A DNA stretch of 64,000 nt, taken from positions 14,550,768 to 14,614,767 of the forward strand of contig NC_071355.1 of assembly GCF_943734655.1 (NCBI RefSeq). Reading direction: 5' to 3'. Shown here piece by piece: positions 45,590 to 57,400 of this stretch (position 1 is its first letter; each line of letters starts with the position of its first letter). The notes beneath the pieces are model-generated. The model was given only the letters and a program-made list of their open reading frames with translations, did not search any database and was not told where the DNA came from. The translations under genes and the position numbers were made by a program. This DNA is from Sabethes cyaneus (Eukaryota; Arthropoda; Insecta; Diptera; Culicidae).

Positions 45590-46190
45590 TTTCAATAAAG
45601 CGTTTGAGCATGGAAAATTTCCGACGGTCCAGAAGTAGTCATTCATGTTTCTGCTGTCCTTACCGTCGGAACGTTCGGAGTTATCGTATCTTTGCCAATC
45701 TTTTTGCTGTAACATCACTATTTGAAATAGTGAAGAGTAATTTTGATCTTACAAAAACACACAGCTTTATTTCCACTTGCCAACACGGATTTATGCCTTC
45801 TCGATCTGCAAGAACAAACCTGAACAAAAACACAAATTGACGTTATTTACACTGATCTAAAAGCAGCGTTTGATCGTATAGACCATAAATTTTGCAGCAA
45901 AAAAATTTGGCCGCTAGGGGCATCTCAAAATTTTACGAAAAGGCTCAGCGTCTACTTATGCGGTAGAGTTTTACGTGTGCAGCTAGACTCCCGTTTCTCT
46001 TTTCGGGTTATCAACTTCTCGGGTGTTCCTCAAGGCAGTAACATGGGGCTCTTTCGTTCGGTAGTTTGTTCTATCGATGATTTTAACCGGCGTCAAAAGC
46101 TAGTGGAGGTGTTTGTTGATTGGGGCAAGCCAAACTGGCTTGATATCAGTGTCTAAAAACGACTTTCCGCCGCATCGCCAGTCCGGTCGT
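45590..46190 (+). pseudogene. Jockey-like RT fragment (fingers to motif B)
   Basis: ISTCQHGFMPSRSARTNL is the RT motif before A. DVIYTDLKAAFDRIDHKF is motif A in another frame, followed by FTKRLSVYLCGRVLRVQLDS and FSGVPQGSNMGLF (motif B). Motif C is missing: the text jumps to RRQKLVEVFVDWGKPNWLDI in the thumb. Frame shifts and stops make it inactive. It belongs to the same family as the copies at 12.9, 20.0, 21.4, 26.0 and 50.6 kb. Confidence 0.75.
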
Positions 46191-46500
46191 TTTAAATTAC
46201 CAAATAAATGAACAAGTACTTACAAGAGTCAATGACCTTGAGGTACTGCATGGTGCCTAATTCATCTTCAACTGGCACGGCAATATTGTGAGACAAAACA
46301 ACTGGCACCTTTGTGTTCTTTTGACCTAGTCTATGATATATTTCATACGTTACCTAACACTGTTACCAAAAAAATATGAATGTGTAGGAAACATTTAACC
46401 GAAACAATTTAAATTTTAAAGTATTTTGCATCTTACTGGACTTCTGAATTCAAACGAAAAAGTATAAAACATTTTATCAATTTAACCAATATCATTTGGC

Positions 46501-47445
46501 AGTAGGGGAACTGTGGGTAAGACGAACAGGGTAGGTAAGACGGACAGGTGGTTGATTCTACCAGTTAAGCATTAAAATTCGTAAATGTTTTGATGGGCAT
46601 TCAATCATCTTGCTATCTCATGCTGTCTGAACGTTCTCATCATCATTTAGAACTTTCAAATTTAGATAAAGTATTAAAAAACTGAAAATCGGAAGTGATC
46701 CTGCGTTTGGATGTAACTTTTTTGCCATCGAAATTAAGCTTTTTGAGTGGTTTAATTCTAAAATGTTACCCATAACATGAAATATTTCGATTTAATACCT
46801 TTTCAAGTAACGTCTGCATTGAAAACATAGGTAGTTTTATTTTCGTATGAAAAATTGCGAACGCTTTAAAAAAATGTATAACGATGGGGTGAAATGGACA
46901 ACTGCTAATGTGGGTAAGATGGTCAATGAACATATCATAATAAAATGGTTGATTTTGCTTCTTAAAAATATCTCATGCATATAAATGAAAATTCAACCGG
47001 CAAATGTGGACTTCAAACAAATTAGCAGCAGCCAGGCATGAACTAGATATTAAAATACTTGTTCATATTGCCGCTGTCAAACAATTTTCGAATGGCTGCC
47101 CCCTTCACTTTTTTCAAGTTACATCACCATATTTTATGTATTCAATTCGTTAATGGTCAAAAATAATAATATGCTCTCAGTTGGGACGATTTAGAATACC
47201 TGTCCATCTTATCCCCACACATTGTCCGTTTCACCCGCAGCACTAAAAAAGTTCACTTTTTCGGACCATTTTTGATACTCAAAATACACATTGAAAAACA
47301 GTTTTTTTTAATATTTCACTAGCCACTTTTGAAAACAATATATTGAACTGAAGTAAACTGTACTTAGGTTTTATAAATCATAAGTTCTCTGTATTTTATT
47401 AGATGTTCTTCTCAACCTGTTCGTCTTACCCACAGTTCCCCTACT
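46501..47445. mobile_element. MITE with 28-bp inverted ends, 945 bp
   Basis: The left end is AGTAGGGGAACTGTGGGTAA and continues GACGAACAGG. The right end is the inverse, CTGTTCGTCTTACCCACAGT followed by TCCCCTACT. If TA is taken as the target duplication (46503-46504 and 47442-47443), the ends start GGGGAACTG. Variants of GTGGGTAAGA repeat inside (46507, 46534, 46912, 47215). There is no transposase frame. Confidence 0.85.
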
Positions 47446-48205
47446 TTTTACACAATTTTTCCGGACTGAAATGCGTCCGTTAGCAAACTTCGCTTAATTT
47501 CGAAGTCTCACAAACTGACAAAACACTGCAGCGTGCCCTTTGCCTATTTTTTCGCACGTGCGTTGCTATCAAATTTAGCCAATCGGTGCATGGTCTGTGG
47601 GTATTTTTTGCTGCCTTGTGGAAGTATTTCTTTGCCGATTCCAATTTGTCATGTATATGACCGATCAATCGCCGTCGTTAGTCGGTAGGTAGAGTTGGTT
47701 AGCTACGAACTCGGTTTAAATGAACTCGAATTTAAAGCCAGTTCAAACCCCCGAATCTTCTAGCTCAACAAAATGCAACGAACTATTAAGTGTGTCACAT
47801 ATGACAGTTATTATCCTATTTCTCCTTCTCTCCTTCCATTTAATTTCTTGTCTTGTCCATGAACGTAAAATGGTTTCGCTTCTTCATGTTGCGAATACAA
47901 ATCTAAATCTATAACAAGTTTTATTACGTTTCTCTAGTGATTGGTCATGCCCAATTTCATAAACCGCCAATAAAACTATGAGCTCCACCACTTCCTGATG
48001 ACCGCTATAAAGCCACTTTTCGACCAAGGGGCCAATCTCTTCAGAAGAATTTTATAACCTCTTTAAGAATCCGGTTATAAGCTTAAGTAATCTTATCACA
48101 CACTTCAGAAATTAGCAATAAAACCGATTATGCTTTTCGCTGCTTGACAGCTACGGCCATAATTTAATAAAGCTTTTCAGTTCGCCAGCTTTGTTGACAG
48201 CTTTG
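47446..48205. other. Unassigned AT-rich stretch
   Basis: No supported exon or repeat border. Lies within the proposed large intron. Confidence 0.4.
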
Positions 48206-48209
48206 TTAA

Positions 48210-48454
48210 CCCTCCGTTACTCGCGCTGTTGTATTTTGTACAACGCCTATGAACCGTTAACTTTATCTCGGTATATCTCGGGATTCCAGCAATAAAGAAA
48301 ATTACTGTTTTCAGCAAAGTTGATATGAAGACCAAGATCTTTCAAACGGTGGAAAAAGTTTCATAAGTTTTTCACCGAGTGGCATTAGAATTCGAGTGAA
48401 CTCTGTAAGGTTTTACCATGCCTATAAATTGAAGTTGGCGCGAGTGACGAAAGG
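48210..48454. mobile_element. TTAA-flanked MITE, 245 bp
   Basis: TTAA lies directly outside both ends (48206-48209 and 48455-48458). The ends are inverse: CCCTCCGTTACTCGCGC at the left, GCGCGAGTGACGAAAGG at the right, with two mismatches over 17 bp. TTAA duplication suggests piggyBac-type mobilisation. Inside, CGGTATATCTCGG resembles the TATATCTCAGCG text of the larger TTAA element at 22.5 kb. Confidence 0.8.
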
Positions 48455-48673
48455 TTAACGTGGGCATAAAAGTTAAACTTTTACTGTCCGAACATCCGGA
48501 TCGATTTGGTTTATAGCAACCATGATAAAACATCTCATAGAATTATTATTGAACTTTCAGCAGTCTCCGTTGGTTTGCAGCATATGGGCATTAAATTTAC
48601 TCTTGAATATTGATATGATACTGAAGTTTTTGGAGCGTCTTAGTAGAATACGAAAACTAAATTAGATAAAAAA

Positions 48674-48754
48674 GAAAACTTTTCCAATTAAATTCTACTA
48701 TTATATAAATTTCTAGTACTATATAAATAGTAGAATTTAATTGAAAAAGTTTTC
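48674..48754. repeat. Near-perfect 81-bp hairpin
   Basis: GAAAACTTTTCCAATTAAAT and the next 14 bases are repeated in inverse order at 48720-48754 with one mismatch and one extra base; the loop is about 11 bp. The preceding text (TGAAGTTTTTGGAGCG and TAGTAGAATACGAAA) is shared with 4040-4085 beside another palindrome, so both may be parts of one element family. Confidence 0.8.
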
Positions 48755-48759
48755 ATTTT

Positions 48760-50050
48760 TATTTAATTTCAGGATTGATAGATATTGGGATACAATCAAC
48801 GCGCCATCGAAATTTTGCTATTTTCAAAAACTGGTTGATTTAACAAAATAAGGCCATTGCAAACTATTTTTAAAGTTTAGTGAACGCCCCCGCCCCCTCC
48901 CCTTCGAAATTGACTTTAAAAATCGGTGGGCAAAACACATTGTCAGATATGAGTCAACATTTTTTGTATAAAATATATTGTCCCTGGGCCCTACAGCCTG
49001 AAGAACTCGAAAAATTAGTAAACGGCGTGTTAACGCTTCTAGCACAAAACAGAAGTGGAAATTTAAACAATTGGAAAAAAATTCTTTAGAAAGTTTTTGC
49101 AGGGAAAATAATAACGTAAATATTAGAATTTTTTCACTCGTTTTATTTTTGCATAAAATTGTGGTTTTTTGTGTTTAATACAGTAGATAACTATCAGGAT
49201 GGTGGTGTAGGGTTTAGGAGAAGTGATTTAAAGTTGTTTTGATCAATTGGGCGACTCTGGGCGCGGTGGAAAAACATTTCTATTCAACCCACCTGCCGTA
49301 GCTGAAATTCTTGTGATGGCGGGACATAATGGAGAATGTAGCAGACGTGATACAAAAAAGTTGGAGTAAAGGATAATCTTGAATAACTGGAATAACTATA
49401 AGCTGCGTGAAAACAGTGTTGTTAAGAAGACGCTGCTGCATCTGGAATTGCCATTGGAGGAGCTTTTCAGTTCCAACTGGGAGAGTGAATAGGCGCATCA
49501 TTGGACATACAGAAGATAAGATTTATCATGCAAACTATTTAATTTTCATTCAGATGATTAGATACCTATTTCATAATTTTACTCAACGATCTCTAACCGT
49601 ATTGTGTTATCTTTCAATGCATTGGGAAAATTGTGAGGTTCCCGCATCTTTTAAAGTAGTTTTTCCAAAAAACCATTTTATAGTCGGATGGATACGGCTG
49701 TTATACTTTAGTCAAAGTATTGATATTGCTGTGGATGTGGACCGATCTATTTTGGGGAGTGGGCTCATTCAGCAGATTTTCTTCTTAAAGAACCGAAGAA
49801 CAGCACATTTTTAAGTCGGGAATTGTATTTGTCGGTTTTTAGTTTGGATGCTTTGTTTGGTTGCTAAGCGTGTCTCTGGGTCTACAGTTGCTGTGATCAA
49901 TTGGAATTATTTAATTTTTTAATTTGATTTTATATTTATATTTATATTCAATTAAAATTTATTATAATTTATAAATATTACATAGTATCATACATTTTGG
50001 TAATTTGAAATAATCTTTGATTGGGTAGTTGGTATTTTTCATCTATTTTC
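48760..50050. other. Unassigned stretch
   Basis: AT-rich, no motif recognised in the frames at 48880-49089, 49280-49501 or 49407-49814. Probably intronic. Confidence 0.4.
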
Positions 50051-50051
50051 A

Positions 50052-50330
50052 GAGAGCGAAACAAGGCGCTATAACCTTGGCTTATTGTAGCCTGACTTTG
50101 GTTAATGCCAGAAGTTCATCCCCGAGGGTCCGGAGTATCACTTAACCTTTATTAGCAAAGATACTCCCAACAAAACAAATTTACAGTTAATCAGAAACGG
50201 TTGGTACGAGACGTCCCCGTTTCTTCTTCCCCTGTTGATTTTGAAATGCATCTATGTATAAATAACTTATTCACACAAGATTTATTTCTTATAATCGTCT
50301 TTGCGGCCAGTTGGCCTGGCCGATTAAACA
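50052..50330 (+). repeat. Dispersed retroelement fragment, copy 3
   Basis: Starts AGAGAGCGAAACAAGGCGCT and runs through GAGGGTCCGGAGTATCACTT. It then continues as TTGGTACG and GGCCAGTTGGCCTGGCCG, which also match the 3' part of the retroelement at 23.6-24.3 kb read on the minus strand. It is therefore a longer fragment of that family than the copy at 40.1 kb. Confidence 0.75.
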
Positions 50331-50470
50331 TTTGCAATATATCTCTGATATTTTGCAAAGGTTAATACAGACAAGAAAATGATTTTAAATATTTCTATGA
50401 TTAGAAATTTCTATGATTAGAAATAATTAAAATTATTTCCAGGAATCCTTTATTGTGGCTGTGTTGGTAT

Positions 50471-50504
50471 TAATAAGAATAAGAATAAGAATAAGAATAA
50501 GGAA
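50471..50504. repeat. (AATAAG)n microsatellite
   Basis: About five AATAAG/ATAAGA units in a row. Just before it ATTTCTATGATTAGAA is duplicated in tandem (about 50390-50425). Confidence 0.8.
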
Positions 50505-50560
50505 AATAATAACGTAAATATTAAAAGTAATAATAGATGGTTTTCGTGTTTAAACTATAA

Positions 50561-50830
50561 ATGACAATGCTTAAATTGCTCATTGCTTCCATTTCGAAGG
50601 CTCAAATGGCTCAAATCAACATCAGTGCTATCGAAAGTTTTCTACGAAACAGAGAGTTTCTTCGACTGGACTTTAGACGCACTGAATATGGCCAGAATGA
50701 ACCGATTCGTGTTATGTGTTGTTTGTTTAATAGTGTATACAGTTATTTTGATGGAAATCAAAGAAGTTTTCATGCAGTAAATTCATAGAACAACTGCTGC
50801 TCTCAAGAGCCTCTAGTTAAGTTAGTTAGT
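50561..50830 (+). pseudogene. Jockey-like ORF2 C-terminal end
   Basis: The frame reads QINISAIESFLRNREFLRLD, then FRRTEYGQNEPIRVMCCLFN and SVYSYFDGNQRSF before a stop. This is the conserved end of ORF2 in the mosquito jockey-like family seen in this window (basic LR-RDFLRLDFRRTxYGxNEPIRxMC pattern). It is open and well preserved over about 65 codons, yet nothing upstream of it belongs to the element: a severely 5'-truncated insertion. A short 3' stretch up to about 50830 follows. Confidence 0.7.
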
Positions 50831-50885
50831 AGTCTTTTTATTTATGTAGATAACAGCGTCAGATGAATTATTGAACAAATATAAG

Positions 50886-52126
50886 TCTATACCTATAAAA
50901 ATGGATTTCTGTCTGTCTGTCTGTCTGTCCCCATGTTTCTTTTAGAATAAAAAACTACTGAACTGATCGGCGTAAAAATTTGCATGCAGGGGTTTTTGGG
51001 GCTACTGAAGGTTCTCTCGATGGCAAAAGACCCCTCTTCCCACTAAGAGGGGGGGCTCCCATACAAATCTATGCCTATAAAAATGGATTACTGTCTGCTC
51101 TATGTTCCTAATAGAATCGAAAACTATTGAACCGATCGGAGTGAAAATTTGCATGTAGGGGTTTTTGGTGCCAGGGAAGGTTCTTATGATGGTTAGAGAT
51201 CCCTCCCCCCACTAAGCCCCCTGGCTCTCATACAAATCTATACCTATAAAACTGGATTTCTGTCTGTCTGCCCGAATGTTCCTTATAGAATCAAAAACTA
51301 CTGAACCGATCGGCGTGAAAATTTGCATATAGGGGTTTTGAGACCAGGGAAGGTTCTTATGATGGATAGAGACCTCTCCTCCCACTAAGAGGAGGGGGGC
51401 TCCCATACAAATGAAATACAAATTTCCTCATAACTCGAGAAGTAATCAAGCAAATGGAACCAAATTAGGCATGTGGGGGGTTTTGGAGGCAGGAATTTTT
51501 TTAGTGATGGTTTGAGACCCCTCACCCCTGTGGTAGGGGGATAAGGACTATCATACAAATAAAACAGAAATTTTCGCGTAACTCAAAAACTAATCGAACT
51601 CGAGAAATTTTAGACTCTTTCATGAACCATTAATCAATAACAAGACCACCAAAAACTATCAATAGTAACATTAGATAATTCAGCGCGAGACGGCCATATG
51701 CCACGAGGTCGGAAGCGCCGGCCACTGCGGGGGGCAGCCCCCCGTAGAGATCACCTCTATCTAGGTTTATTTATTTTCCTAGATCTACTGGCCTCAATTA
51801 CTTTCCTTCAATTAGATCACCCCTGCGAAATGGTACTTTCTACGAAAAGATTTTTCGTGAAATGGTACATCCCATGTAAGGTTTTTCGCGAAATAGTATT
51901 CTGCGAAATTCTATATTCCGCGTTATGGTCAACCGACTTTATTTTATCAGGCTAAGCAATGGGGGGAGTTGTTTTCTACTTTACTGTGAGGAAAATTCGT
52001 ATATTAAAACACCCATGAATTCCCCAGAAACTTGCAAAACTCAAGATTGTGACAAAGGTCATCCGAGATCCGAGATTTACGATTTAGTTTAATTTGTGGC
52101 AATACGAAGTTTGTCGGGTCAGCTAG
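50886..52126 (+). mobile_element. Helitron, non-autonomous, 1241 bp
   Basis: It starts TCTATACCTATAAAAATGGA and ends GTCGGGTCAGCTAG followed by T. TC...CTAG ends, no inverted repeats and no target duplication are the Helitron signature, and this start (TCTATA-TATAAA followed by TTTCTGTCTGTC) is common in arthropod Helitrons. The 5' half contains three repeats of about 170 bp, each with GGTTTTTG, CTTATGATGG or CTCGATGGC, and CCCACTAAG. The same array occurs inverted at 40.3-41.3 kb. No Rep/helicase frame is present. Confidence 0.75.
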
Positions 52127-54420
52127 TATAAATATAATTTTAACTTTTTGAGCGCTTCGTAAAAGTCTTTTTCGCTTATTATCAAGTTTTATTATTCTGT
52201 TTTGAAAACAGGAAAAACGTTAGAACTCGTTATACGTATGAGTTTTCAACATGCAATGTTCTACATAAATATGTCCTTTGATAAGAGAAACAACTTTGTA
52301 AAACATTATGATGCAATAAAAGCAATAAATTTGAAGTAATTAGCGAAAAAGTAATTTTTGAGAGGTCTTTATATAAAACGTCCTGTGATAAAAACTTTAA
52401 AAAATACGCCTACTATGTTTTTGGCAAAGTTACTTATATAATCTTTACCTACAACTTTGTCGAAGAAATTATCCTTCTATCTCTTATCAATAAAGAGTTA
52501 TTATGTGTTATGTGTTTAGAAGCCAAACTGTAACTTAGTCGTTGATTTCACATTAATTGCCTTTTAGAGTTGAACAACTTTGCTGAACATTGTAGGGAGC
52601 TTTTTTGACCCACAAAAAACTTTCCACTTAATGTCCACAGCTGGACCACTGTGCAGTGGTAACAGCTTAAAGAACTACAGTTAACAAGAAGATTGGTATG
52701 CTATCTAATATCCCCCACTTAGCCAGCCTACCCGATCAAATGAAAATAACAAATTTATAACAGGATAAGTTCTAAATAACAAGTTTTTTATAACAAAATA
52801 ATTAAAATTGTAACAAAATCCGCTCTAGGTATATCACAAATATATCAAATTATTATATAATTTGATCTAGTTAATATCAAGACATGTCACAAAAACCAGA
52901 ATTCTACCCTGCTAAAATGTAACAAAGCATAGAATTCTTGTAAAACATTTTGCGTGTCGCAAGTTTTTCTGTCACATTTATAGCAAACTTTGATAGAAGT
53001 AAAACGACCAGGGATCCACCTAGGCTGCTTAAAATTGGTTCCTTGCCCTATTAATGTGAATATAGTAAGGTCAAAGAGCGAAAGCTTTAAAGTGGAGAAA
53101 ATCATGCCATTAACGCATATACATATTGGAGAAGAATTGTATCCGCCAGGAAAGGGAAAAATGAATGTTCGTAATGACAGCATGGCTGCAAAAACGTAAA
53201 AACGTCCCTTTTAATTCATTGCTTATTAGAGTCAGCCCTATTTACTATTCCGTTCGTTTCTTTCTCTCGGAAGAATTCTATTAGTTACTTTTATATCGGC
53301 TCATAAAGAATAAAGTCACGCTGAAAATATCTAAATCCGCCCTGGAATCACTGACACGAGGTAGAACATGACTATTCAGAATATTCGTTAGATTATTCCA
53401 GTACCGAACGTTATTTTTTTTTTTTTGAAAATTTGATTTTATCTAGAAACCACCAGTCCTAAAAAAAATTTACTGTCAATATTTGCCATGCCTTTTACAA
53501 ATCAAGCATGTTTGGTCCTAATGAAAATCTGAAGGGAATACATGACTAAGCTTCGCAGTACGACAGGCTACCTGTGTCTGGTGCTCCCACTGCCACATTA
53601 CCATATTTACAGATATGTATGGCTTAAAACAATAGTTCTATATTTTTATAGACTCATATTTAACAGTCACTGCACAGGCCAATTAGACTGGATTGTTACA
53701 AAAAAATTACAATTTTTAGTACCGACTTCCTTGCTTCAACATTAGTTTCAGATGTTATCTTACAGGGTTAATTGAAAAAGTGCTCCGATTGTCTAGCGGC
53801 TGCGTTTAGTATTATTCAAATGACAAACTATATTAACCACAGCAAAAGTGTGTTAATTCTTGGTGTACCTATCAGCCATTCGATCTAATTGGTCACCATT
53901 GAAAAACACGATAAATCCTTCCACCGAACAACAATGCCAAGTACGGCCTTTCTATTTTCTGGCCAATCGTTTTGCATGATGAGAACCGGCTCATAGACAG
54001 CATTGTTTTCAATAGTCAGAACTCAGTCGACACTGCGCCCCTGACACTGCGTCCGTCGGCACCAATTATCGTCGGCTCGCACTGTAAAGCTCGTGTCCAT
54101 TAGGTGTTTCCTTTTATTTTTATTCCAACGATTAGTACAACCACTGCGAAGACAACACTCCCACCGTAGAAGAGCAGCCGAAACGCACTCGGTTAGAACT
54201 AAGTCTAGCGCATATCTTCATCAGCGGCGTCGGTAGCCGTCAGCAGTCAGTCAATGAGCATAAACGGCTGTTTTGTATATGATTAATGCGCACCAGTCAA
54301 GGTCGAACGCCGATGCGCTGCGTTAGCCGATCCAAGCCGCGCACATCAAAGCTGCGGCGCGGTTTCTAATTTTTCCGAACAATGAATGACGTTCTTCTTT
54401 TCTTTTTCACCCGCGTGCAG
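52127..54420. other. Proposed intron 1, 3' part, no recognised exon
   Basis: AT-rich with no supported exon. About 52440-52510 is a diverged relative of the tandem repeat at 38.4-39.2 kb (ACTTTGTCGAAGAAA). A poly-T run lies at about 53412-53425. The stretch 53990-54380 is GC-richer and could hold regulatory sequence or an alternative first exon. The acceptor of the next exon is at 54419-54420. Confidence 0.45.
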
Positions 54421-57400
54421 ATTTCCGTTACCGGCAGCCACTGCCAGTACTACAGCAACCGTGATATCATTCTGACACCGCACCAGCTTAAGACCTACCC
54501 GGGCAAGATTTTGTACTACCGACCCCACGAGTTCACCACCGGTCCGGGGGTCCTGGACAATGTCGTTCCTGCACAGCAGGGAGCAGCCATCGGTACGACG
54601 ACGGCGGTACCCTGGGAGGAGGTACTGAAAGAAACGGTCTTCCTGGCGCTGAACGATAATAAAACTAGGTAAGCCAAGCCAAGCCAAGGGCTCCATCACT
54701 GCTAGGGTTCGTACGAATGCAAATGAAAATGACTGGTTGTGTTGTGGATTGTCTTTCACTCTCCATTACAAACAATGGTCGTAACGCCGACCCGCCGGAG
54801 AAATGACATAACTTTTCATTTTTGTTTGCATAAAATGGATTGAGTAATATTTTAATTAGAACTTGAATCCATTGCGAGCAATGGATCGGAACGTTTTATT
54901 CTGTTCCTGACACACCTCTCGTTGCGACCGGCAAATGCAAGTACCTTTCTCTCGTTTGTTTGTTTCTTTCTCCTTCCACCCGCAGTGCCCAGTCAGCCGA
55001 AGGCGACCTGACCACCAATCAGCCACTGTACATTATGCGGCAGCAGAAGGCCATCTACGAGGCACCATACATCGGAATGGTCGATCTGAGCGTGCCTCGG
55101 TTCGGCGATATTGTCGAGTTGGCCCACGGGCGGTTGGAGAAGGAAAATGATGATGCGTACTACTTCGTCCAGGACGATTCGGCCAATCCGCACGCCAACG
55201 GGCGTAACGTGAGCGCCTACTGGAAGGTGGAACGGATTCGACATCGGGACGAACAGCGTGGCCATCGGTACGAGTTGAAGTTCACTGTTGCCCCCATAAA
55301 GGATTACCTGCTTGATGAAAATGCAATCGTTAATAGAAGTTTTGTCGTTCGGGATGAAGATTATCCGCGGTATTTTGGATTTGTGTCACCGAATGCGATA
55401 CCGATGATGAAGAAGAATGATCAGTTTATTGATCGTGCCGTGTTCGATCCGGTTATGCCCTACCATCCGGCGTACGGTGGTAATAGGATATACCGTCCGA
55501 CGAAGGCTACGATGACACTTGGCGAATACTTGATTCAGTCACTTTTCTCCAGTGGTGACAGCACACCGAAACTGAATCATTTTGTGCAGAAAACTTTCCG
55601 ATCTTCGTTCAACAGAGTTAAATTTCCGGAAACGGTTAGCTTCAATAGCCATACTTCTCCGAAGTATTATCATCATATTCATTTCCAAAGACCGTCGATC
55701 GCTCCCTTAGCGCCGACTCTTCCGCCAAGTCCGCCACTAATCAAGGATCTTCACATCCCAGCTTCAAGCAACGTTCAACAAGATCACACGCAATCGGTCG
55801 ATTTCCGGGGCACTACCGAAAGTCTGGAAGTTAGACCAAGCACCGAAAGTAATTTCGTGTCAAAGCCACCCATCCAGCAACCCCAAATTATGATACAGAA
55901 TCCCAGATATCAAGGTCCTATATTAGCCATTCAACCTACGCACGCGTACCATCATCATCATTTACAACCCGTTGCTCAACAACTTCAGTCACAACAGCAA
56001 CAGCCTCTGCCACAGCAATTACAACAACAACAACAACAGCAACATCAACAACCATCACAAGCACAACCGTTCCCTCCGGTTCCCAATCCAAATCCTAACT
56101 TCAATCAACCGCAAAATAACCCACCTCCACTGCAACCGCTTCCGGCTAGCCTTGTTCAATCGATTCCGATCTATAGTCCCCAAAATGGAGTCATGCTGAA
56201 CCACATTCCGATCTCCCCGAATCACATGATCCCCATGCAGCAAGCTCCAATAGCAATTCCTGTGCACGTTCAGTTACTGCCTCCGCAGGGACAAGTTTAC
56301 GCTCCTCCGCAAGACGGCCTGCACGCCGTTCCTATCCGCATTATGCAACCGGCTCCCGTCCAGATCTACTCGCCTGTCAATCACTTCCTAGCTCCTCAGC
56401 ACCATCCGGGCTATTTGGTGCCTAGATATCCCAACCAGACAACGCACTTCCCGCACCACACGCCCAACAGCATTCCGACTACACTGAAATACAGCACAAT
56501 CAACACAAACTATCCCTACAAGTACACTCCGCAGCCATCAACGAGTCCCGTCGGTAGCCCAACGGCCGCTCAGCATCGCTATTCACCACTGCCAACGCCA
56601 CAACCGTCACCAGCCGGTGCACGGGAAAGATTCACCCCGTCACCGTTCCATCCCGTCACGAGCAGCACCATCGCTCCGCCGCATAATCACAAACCGGACA
56701 CCGACACAGCCGGAAGCTCACCGATCGATTCTGCTTCACCCAAATTTCAATCATTTGGGATAGAAAATGCAGTCACACCGAAAACCACAACCGTACTCCC
56801 AGTCGCCACAGCCAGCGACAGCTCGTTCACCCCTTCGATCGGTCACACATCCTCAGTTCACAGTGGGTTCTACAGCAACTTCCTCGACGAGAAAGGAAGC
56901 ACCGGTGAGAGTGGCAAACTGTTCTCCGATCCAGATCCACTGTATCACAAAACCGTTGGATCCACGACGCCAATCTCCATAACCAGCCCTAGTCCACCGG
57001 TGTCCTCGTCTTCCACGTCTTCCTCGACGTCCTCCTCATCCTCCTCTTCGTCATCAACGGGAGCGTACAGCCAGACCCCAAGTTCCAGCTACACAACTAA
57101 GTACACATCGCATCACCCCTACAAACCTTCAGCAACGAATGTTCCTCAACAGATAGAAACGCCCATTTCGTCAACGCTCAAGAGTTACCACTATCTGAAC
57201 CACGACAGCTTCGATTTCGTACCGTCACGAGTCGTCGAACTGGCACACGTGAAAAAGATCCCAAAGAAACAAGGTTCCAAGCGAAAGGCCGTTCCAAACC
57301 ATCACCAAGTGACTGTCACCAGTCACAAGCCGTTGAAATTCAGTGAAGCTCCGGATTACGCCACCAACCGTCCGGAAGCACAGTTAAGCGTTCAGCTTCC

